In this document: positions 58,263 through 64,000 of the stretch, in pieces | Layout: each line of letters opens with the position of its first letter | How positions within the stretch are numbered: the stretch's first letter is position 1 | Assembly: GCF_002288925.2 (NCBI RefSeq) | Contig: NW_022098021.1 | Coordinates: 28,970,667 to 29,034,666 of the forward strand | Direction of reading: 5' to 3' | Length of the DNA stretch: 64,000 bases | Source of the DNA: Delphinapterus leucas | Lineage: Eukaryota > Chordata > Mammalia > Artiodactyla > Monodontidae | Notes under the pieces: model-generated | Database searches by the model: none | Seen by the model: only the letters and a program-made list of their open reading frames with translations | Told to the model about the DNA's origin: nothing | Program-made: the position numbers and the translations under genes

Positions 58263-61064
58263 ATGTTTGCTTCAACTAGCAGCTCAATTGTTTAAACAGA
58301 ATCAGTAGAGTTGCTTTTTCAATTGTTCTACAAGGAAAACTATCCACCTTTTCCAAATAAAAATACACCACAACAAATGATCATCTGAATCAGCGACTGT
58401 CTAACTTACATATCCCAGAATATTTCTGCATTGTAAATTTTCATATTTCTTATTTTGTCACAATATTTATCAAATGTAATATCTCCAACTAGCACAAATT
58501 ATTTTATCAAGGATTATTCCAAAATTGCATCATTTCACTATTTTAATCATTTTATTCCTTTTGCCATACAAGTAATAATATATACTTTTCTTCTATTTGA
58601 CAAAGCTAGCTTATTCAAATGTTATTTTACCTTAAGGCTACTATGTCTCATCTAGTAGAATTTAAAAGACTAATAACAACAAATACATAAATGTGTCACA
58701 TGTGGAATTCAAAAGCTGCTTTGTAACCAGTAGTCTCAGCACATATTGTTTTATTGCTCTAAAATTTTAAAAAAGTTCTAGCTATTTAGGAAGTAGGAAA
58801 GTATTACTCAGAAGGACAATCATATTGATAGTGATATGTCAGCTCCAAGTACTGAACCATCATAAACAAACTCTAGCATTTGCAATCAAGGAAGTTTTGA
58901 ATTTAAAAAAATGAATGTTTGTTTTACAGAGACATAATGTGTACCTCAGATAAAAGCAATTGCTAAAGATCTAGAGGGATGATTATGTAGATGAATGCAA
59001 TTTTGTTTTCGAAAACTTAAGATTTTTGTAGGACAAGAATCTCTCTTTTCCAAAGTACTAAGCAGACATAACTTAATAATATGAGTAATTTAAAAGAAAC
59101 ATTAGAAATGCAATTCATCAGGCATCTATTGTTTCCTGACTCAATCTTGAACTTAAAAACATTTAAAGTTCACAATGTTCTACTTTTCTAGTTTTTTTTT
59201 TTAAATGGTATTCCATTATTGTTATCCACTTTCAGAGAAAAGTAGATAATTGAACTCAAGGAATATGGGTATGATTAAAACGCTAAAGGCCAGAGGATTT
59301 GTATTTTTCATTAAACACTAGAATGGAAATGGTAGATTGAGTTCAACATGATTATTTTATCATAACACAAACAGTGAAATGTAGACTTCAAGATATTTTT
59401 TATATTGTCCACCTTCCATCTATTTTGTAGCCTATAGAAACAAACAAACAAAAAATCCCTTAATGGCATTCCCCAAAACCTGAAAAAGGTATACAATTAT
59501 TATCTCCCTTCATTGTCATCACTGTCCACTTTGTTTTAATAAAGAATTTGGAAATCAGACATATCCTGTCAAATATCCATGGGTTTGGTTTTTGTTTCTG
59601 TTTTTAATTTGATGAATAACCTTGGTAAAGTGTAGATTTAAGGAATAAAATTAATATCAAGATTATATCATGGCCTTGACATTCAAGAATTTGCATTCAG
59701 GTTTAGCCTCACACTGGTTAGTCCCAAGAGAAGCAGGGTAAAAATACTGGGTCACAGGTACCCATGTGACCATAAAGCTAGACAAGAAATAATGCTAAAA
59801 TAGGCATAGGTAATTCAAATTTCAAATAAAAGTCAAGAAAATACTATAAGTAAGTAAAGAACTTATGCAAGAAAGCTGTGTTTGGGTAAAAAGAGAAGCA
59901 AAAAAATAACTATAAGGGAAGCAATAAGGGAGGTAATGCTTACCATATACTTACCTATTCTGGGCTAAGTTCTTTATAGATGCCTTGCACTGTTTAATTT
60001 TCACAAGAATCCTCTGGTGGAGAAATTATTATACCCATTATGGAGATGAGGAAATCAGTCTTGAAAATTGATTAAGAACTTATAAATGGCACCTGTGAGA
60101 CTTAAATACATGTCTGAGTTGTATATTTTTCTTTTCCTTGTACAACATGGTTTACAATGTATCTAAAATTCTTTTACCTCTTAAGAATGAGAGACACATT
60201 CTAATGAATCAAATTGATTTATGTTGCCCTCCTACAAATTAAAAATAGAGAGTCCATATTGGGGGATGTGGAAAGGGAATGGTGGTAGATGGAAGAAAGC
60301 ATGGGTTTTGGAATTAGACACTCATAGTTTAAAATTCATTCACTAAAATATCACTAGGTTTTAACTATTATAAATTCTACTGGTTTTGTTTTTATGCATA
60401 GCATTTTGGAAAAGAAAAAGAAATGTGGCCATAAACGACCATGCTTTCCTTCCATTTTCTCCAGTCTTTCAAATCATATTGATTGAATACAAAGAGTTTT
60501 AATCTAATTTGGCATAAAGTAGATAATTTTGTCCCAGCTTTTACCATTAGGGGGTGTACTATTAGTAATAGTACATAGAAAGTGATCATAACATTAAACT
60601 TTTGTGGGTTTTTTTTGTTTGTTTGTTTTCTTGATACTTTGAGCAGTTTTCCAAATAACATCTAGATTAGATATGGTTCTTATTTTCTCCAAAATGTGAG
60701 AAAGCCAATAGATATCATTTTCTGTTTTCAAGTGATTTCTTGAAACATATTAGTTAGAATAAAATTGATTTCAATTTAAAAATTAAATCTGGCCTCAAAA
60801 AGCCTGATTCTATTATTTAGAGCCAGAATTACATTGCTGTTATTTTTTTTAATGTGGAGAAAAAATATCAGAATTTCTTAGAAAGTCAAACTGTAGTGCA
60901 GATAGCATGATACTTGATGATTTTCTTCATTCATCAGAGAAAACACTCAATGCATTATCATTAATATTATTTGAAAAAAGTTCCAATTCATGTAATTCTA
61001 TGTAATGAAACACTTTCCACAGTTAAATTCAGTGAAAGGACAGATTAAGAATCCATTACTGGTA
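58263..61064. other. No recognised gene; one MIR fragment
   Basis: 2.8 kb of AT-rich sequence. Only a MIR piece at 59935-60120 is recognised. Frames up to 89 codons (60661-60392, minus) have no known homology. Confidence 0.5.
59935..60120 (-). repeat. MIR SINE fragment, antisense
   Basis: 'ctgggctaagttctttatag', 'tttaattttcacaagaatcc', 'attatggagatgaggaaatc' follow the antisense MIR consensus in order, including the 'cccattttacagatgaggaa' block. Confidence 0.65.
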
Positions 61065-61195
61065 TGGGGTTAATGGTGGACTCTGGGAGGGCTCAGGCCA
61101 AGGAATACTTCCAGGAATTTCTGCTGCCAGTGTTCCTGTCCTCACGGTGAGACAGAGCCACCTCCGCCTCTGCAGGAGACCCTCCGACACCAGCA
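61065..61195 (-). repeat. L1 5' UTR fragment, antisense
   Basis: 'gttaatggtggactctggga', 'tttctgctgccagtgttcct' and 'cctctgcaggagaccctccg' match, in antisense, a 5' UTR module of an L1 subfamily different from the adjacent 61302 copy. It lies about 100 bases upstream of that L1's 5' end, pointing away from it. Confidence 0.5.
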
Positions 61196-61404
61196 GATTA
61201 CCATGTTGAGGACGCTCACACTGCTGCACAGCCACGGTAGATCGATTTCTGAGCTGCGGACACCCTCTTTCAATTATTAAAAGTCTGAAACGGAAATTTA
61301 GGAGACGAGGGGGAGATAGCAGAAGAGTAAGACATGGAGATCACCTTCCTCCCCACAGATACACCAGAAATACATCTACACATGGAACAACTCCTACAGA
61401 ACAC

Positions 61405-61701
61405 CTACTGAATGCTGGCAGAAGACCTCAGACATCCCAAAAGGCAAGAAACTCCCCACGTACCTGGGTACGGCAAAAGAAAAAAGAATAAACAGAGACA
61501 AAAGGATAAGGATGGGACCTGAACGAGCGGGAGGGAGCTGTGAAGGAGGAAATATTTCCACACACTAGGAAGCCGCTTCGTGGGCAGAGACTGTGGGTGG
61601 CAGAGGGGGAAACTTCGGAGCTGCGGAGGAGGGGACAGCAACAGGGGTGCAGAGGGCAAAGCGGGGAGATTACCGCACAGAGGATCGATGCTGACCAGCA
61701 C
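61405..61701 (-). other. 98-codon antisense open frame in L1 5' UTR (no ATG)
   Basis: Open from a GTG at 61701 to a stop at 61405, L1 positions about 104-400 in antisense. The partner L1 has the colinear frame at 5190-5492 (plus strand, 100 codons) with the same GTG and stop positions. By eye about 70 of 98 residues agree, and the only length difference is two codons. Neither has an ATG at the start, which argues against ordinary translation. Confidence 0.25.
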
Positions 61702-61726
61702 TCACCAGCCCGAGAGGCTTGTCTGC

Positions 61727-62182
61727 TCACCCGCCAGGGCAGGCGGGGCTGGGAGCTGAGGTTCGGGCTTCGGTAGGAGCACAGGGAGAGGACTGGGGTT
61801 GGCAGCATGAACACAGCCTGCAGGGAGTGAGTGCACCATGGCTAGCCAGGAGGGAGTCCGGGGAAAAGTCTGGACCTACCGAAGAGGCAAGAGACATTTT
61901 GTTCCCTCTTTGCTTCCTGGTGTGCAAGGAGAGGGGATTAAGAGTGCTGCTTAAAGGAGCTACAGAGACAGGTGGGAGCTGCAGATAAAAGCTCGGACCA
62001 CAGACAGGGGCATGAGATGATAACACTGTTGCTGCCACCACCAAGAAGCCAGTGTGCGAGCACAGGTCACTATACACATCCCCCTTCCAGGGATCCTGTG
62101 CAGCCCACCATTGCCAGCGTCCCGGGATCCAGGGGCAACTTCCCCGGGAGAACGAAGAGTGTGCCTCAGGCTGGTGCAACAT
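61727..62182 (-). other. 151-codon antisense ORF in L1 5' UTR (speculative)
   Basis: ATG at 62182-62180 (the start of 'MLHQPEAHSSFSRG') to a stop at 61727. The ATG and following residues are conserved in the partner copy at 4713, whose frame ends after 65 codons. No known domain. Confidence 0.25.
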
Positions 62183-62736
62183 CACGCTGGCCTCTGCCGC
62201 TGCAGGCTCACCCCGCACTCTGTGTCCTTCCTTCCCCCCAGGCCTCAGTGAGCCAGATTCCCCGAACAAGCTGCTCCTTTAACCCCGTCCTGTCTGAGTG
62301 AAAAACAGACGCCCTCTGGTGACCTACACGCAGAGGCGGTGCCAAATCCAAAGCTGAGCCCCTGGGAGCTGTACGAACAAAGAAGAGAAAGGGAAATCTC
62401 TCCCAGCAGCCTCAGAAACAGTGGATTAAAGCTCCACAATCAACTTGATGTACCCTGCATCTGTGGAATACATGAATAGACAACAAATCATCCCAAATTG
62501 AGGAGGTGGACTTTGAGAGCAAGATTTATGATTTTTTCCACTTTTCCTCTTTTTGTGAGTGTGTATGTGTAAGTTTCTGTGTGAGATATTTTCTGTATAG
62601 CTTTGCTTCCACCATTTGTCCTAGAGTTCTTGCCGTCTGATTTTTTTTTAATTTTTTTCTCTTTTTTTCTTTATAATTATTTTTATTTTAATAATTTTAT
62701 TATATTTTATATTACTTTATTTTATTTAACTTTATC

Positions 62737-62926
62737 GTCTTTCTTTTTTTCCCTTCCTTCCTTTCATCCTTCCTCCCTCCCTCCCTCCCTCCTTTCTTTC
62801 TTTCTTTCCTCCTTTCTTTCTTTCTTTCCTTCTTTCTTTTTCCTTCTTTCTTTCTTTTTCTTTCTTTCTTTCTTTCCTTCTTTCTTTCTTTCTTTCTTTC
62901 TACTTCTATTAATTCTTTCTTTCTAC
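62737..62926. repeat. (CTTT)n/(CCTT)n pyrimidine tract inside L1 5' UTR
   Basis: About 190 bases of nearly pure pyrimidine, with CTTT, CCTT and CCCT units. Positional equivalent of 3957-4177 in the inverted partner. Confidence 0.95.
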
Positions 62927-63444
62927 TTTTTCTCACTTTTATTCTGAGCCATGTGGATGAAAGGCTCTTGGTGCTGCAGCCAGGAGTCAGCGCTGTGTCT
63001 CTGAGGTGGGAGAGCCAACTTCAGGACACTGGTCCACAAGAGACCTCCCAGCTGCACATAATATCAAACAGCAAAATCTCCCAGAGATCCCCACCTCAAC
63101 ACCAGCACCAAGCTTCCCTCAACGACCAGCAATCTACAGTGGTGGCCCCCCTATGCCAAACAACAAGCAAAACAGGAACACAACCCCACCCATTAGCAGA
63201 GAGGTTGCCTAAAATCATAATAAGTCAACAGACACCCCAAAAAACCCACCAGATATGGACCAGCCCACCAGAGAGACAAGATCCAGCCTTATCCACCAGA
63301 ACACAGGCACTAGTCCCCTCCACCAGGAAGCCTACACAACCCACTGAACCAACCTTAGCCACTGGAGAAAGACACCAAAAACAGCGGGAACTATGAACCT
63401 GCAGCCTGCAAAAAGGAGACCCCAAACACAGGAAGATAAGCAAA

Positions 63445-64000
63445 ATGAGAAGACAGAAAAACACACAGCAGATGAAGGAGCAAGATAAAAACCCACCAGA
63501 CCTAACAAATGAAGAGGAAATAGGCAGTCTACCTGAAAAAGAATTCAGAATAATGATAGTAAAGATGATCCAAAATCTTGGAAATACAGTAGACAAAATG
63601 CAAGAAACATTTAACAAGGACCCAGAAGAACTAAAGATGAAACAAACAATGATGAACAACACAATAAATGAAATGAAAAATACTCTAGATGGGATCAATA
63701 GCAGAATAAGTGAGGCAGAAGAATGGATAAGTGATATGGAAGATAAAATAGTGGAAATAACTACTGCAGAGCAGAATAAAGAAAAAGAGAATGAAAATAA
63801 CTGAGGACAGTCTCTGAGGCCTCTGGGACAACACTAAATGCACCAATATTCGAATTATAGGGGTTCCAGAAGAAGAAGAGAAAAAGAAAGGGACTGAGAA
63901 AATATTTGAAGAGATTATAGTTGAAAACTTCCCTAATATGTGAAAGGAAATAGTTAATCAAGCCCAGGAAGCAGAGAGTCCCAATCAGGATAAATCCAAG
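63445..64000 (+). pseudogene. L1 ORF1 pseudogene (partial, cut by window edge)
   Basis: ATG at 63445 opens 119 codons ('MRRQKNTQQMKEQDKNPPDL' at the start, then a helical, probably coiled-coil region such as 'NEMKNTLDGINSRISEAEEW') to a stop at 63802-63804. The normal frame is lost just before this, at about 63785-63800. After that, ORF1 continues in the shifted frame with the block for 'GVPEEEE' around 63861, but contains TGA stops near 63816 and 63940. It is therefore a pseudogene. ORF1p would otherwise bind L1 RNA as a trimer. Confidence 0.9.

Larger units (their letters stand above)
61302..63444 (+). promoter_or_regulatory. L1 5' UTR / internal promoter region
   Basis: About 2.1 kb, GC- and CpG-rich over 61302-62420, then AT-rich with the pyrimidine tract, then the pre-ORF1 segment from 62940. 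Aligns in order with 5595-3454 on the other strand. No transcription-factor motif was singled out. Confidence 0.8.
61302..64000 (+). mobile_element. LINE-1, young cetartiodactyl type, plus strand, cut by window edge
   Basis: Begins at the shared 'gagacgagggg' start and runs colinearly with the inverted copy at 5595-1: 5' UTR (61302-63444) with its pyrimidine tract, then ORF1 from 63445. ORF2 would lie outside the window. ORF1 is already broken, so this copy is probably inactive. The 5' end is complete as far as the two copies agree. Confidence 0.95.

Noticed and set aside
61060..61260. CpG island or first exon of a host gene upstream of the last L1
   Set aside because: The GC-rich part matches an antisense L1 5' UTR module; no convincing ORF or splice donor.

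Overview
This window is nuclear DNA from a placental mammal, almost certainly a cetacean. The strongest evidence is six tRNA-derived SINEs of the CHR type (cetacean, hippo and ruminant). Two to three of them are the GC-rich, roughly 215-base CHR-2-like form I associate with whales and dolphins, and five or six keep readable target-site duplications. The L1 3' ends (an 'aattatactccaataaagat' tail) are of the cetartiodactyl type. I find no host protein-coding exon, no structural RNA gene and no bacterial or viral gene cluster. The window reads as AT-rich intergenic or intronic DNA filled with LINE-1 copies. Repeat names come from my memory of consensus sequences; no repeat library was searched.

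Layout. 1-5595: a near full-length L1 on the minus strand, with its 3' end outside the window. 5669-9660: an older plus-strand L1 whose 5' UTR is joined directly to mid-ORF2. 9855-11596: a younger 5'-truncated plus-strand L1 with a 12-base target duplication. 11.6-18 kb: mostly old single-copy sequence with a solo LTR (13146-13694, 5-base duplication) and a SINE (15661-15875). 18000-20855: an old L1 with an inverted 5' segment. 22.0-22.7 kb: a minus-strand LTR. 25.5 kb: a SINE. 27.1-30.15 kb: an ancient minus-strand L1 split by an LTR. 34.3-35.5 kb: ERV-internal-like sequence followed by an antisense L1 5' UTR piece. 36.55-36.8 kb: a hAT-like MITE. 41.0-44.9 kb: two SINEs, MIR pieces and an LTR. 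46.0-46.5 kb: a solo LTR with a 4-base duplication.

47.5-54.1 kb is the most complex part. An ancient HAL1/L1M-like ORF1 remnant is split by two younger L1s in tandem. The first (47985-49949) has lost all of ORF2. The second (49950-53140) carries a 5' inversion. 57045-58262 is a third 5'-inverted L1 fragment. The window closes with a second young L1 (61302 to the edge), plus strand, so two homologous young L1s form an inverted pair with their 5' UTRs facing each other across about 55.7 kb.

Nothing here works together as a pathway. The biological content is retrotransposition history: twin-primed inversions (three), internally deleted L1s (two), nested insertions, substitutions at L1 endonuclease and reverse-transcriptase catalytic motifs, and long antisense reading frames inside L1 5' UTRs. 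I did not find a convincing undescribed system. The items I would check first are the antisense frames in the 5' UTRs, the ORF2-less L1, and the unclassified polyadenylated-looking segment at 47.0-47.5 kb.
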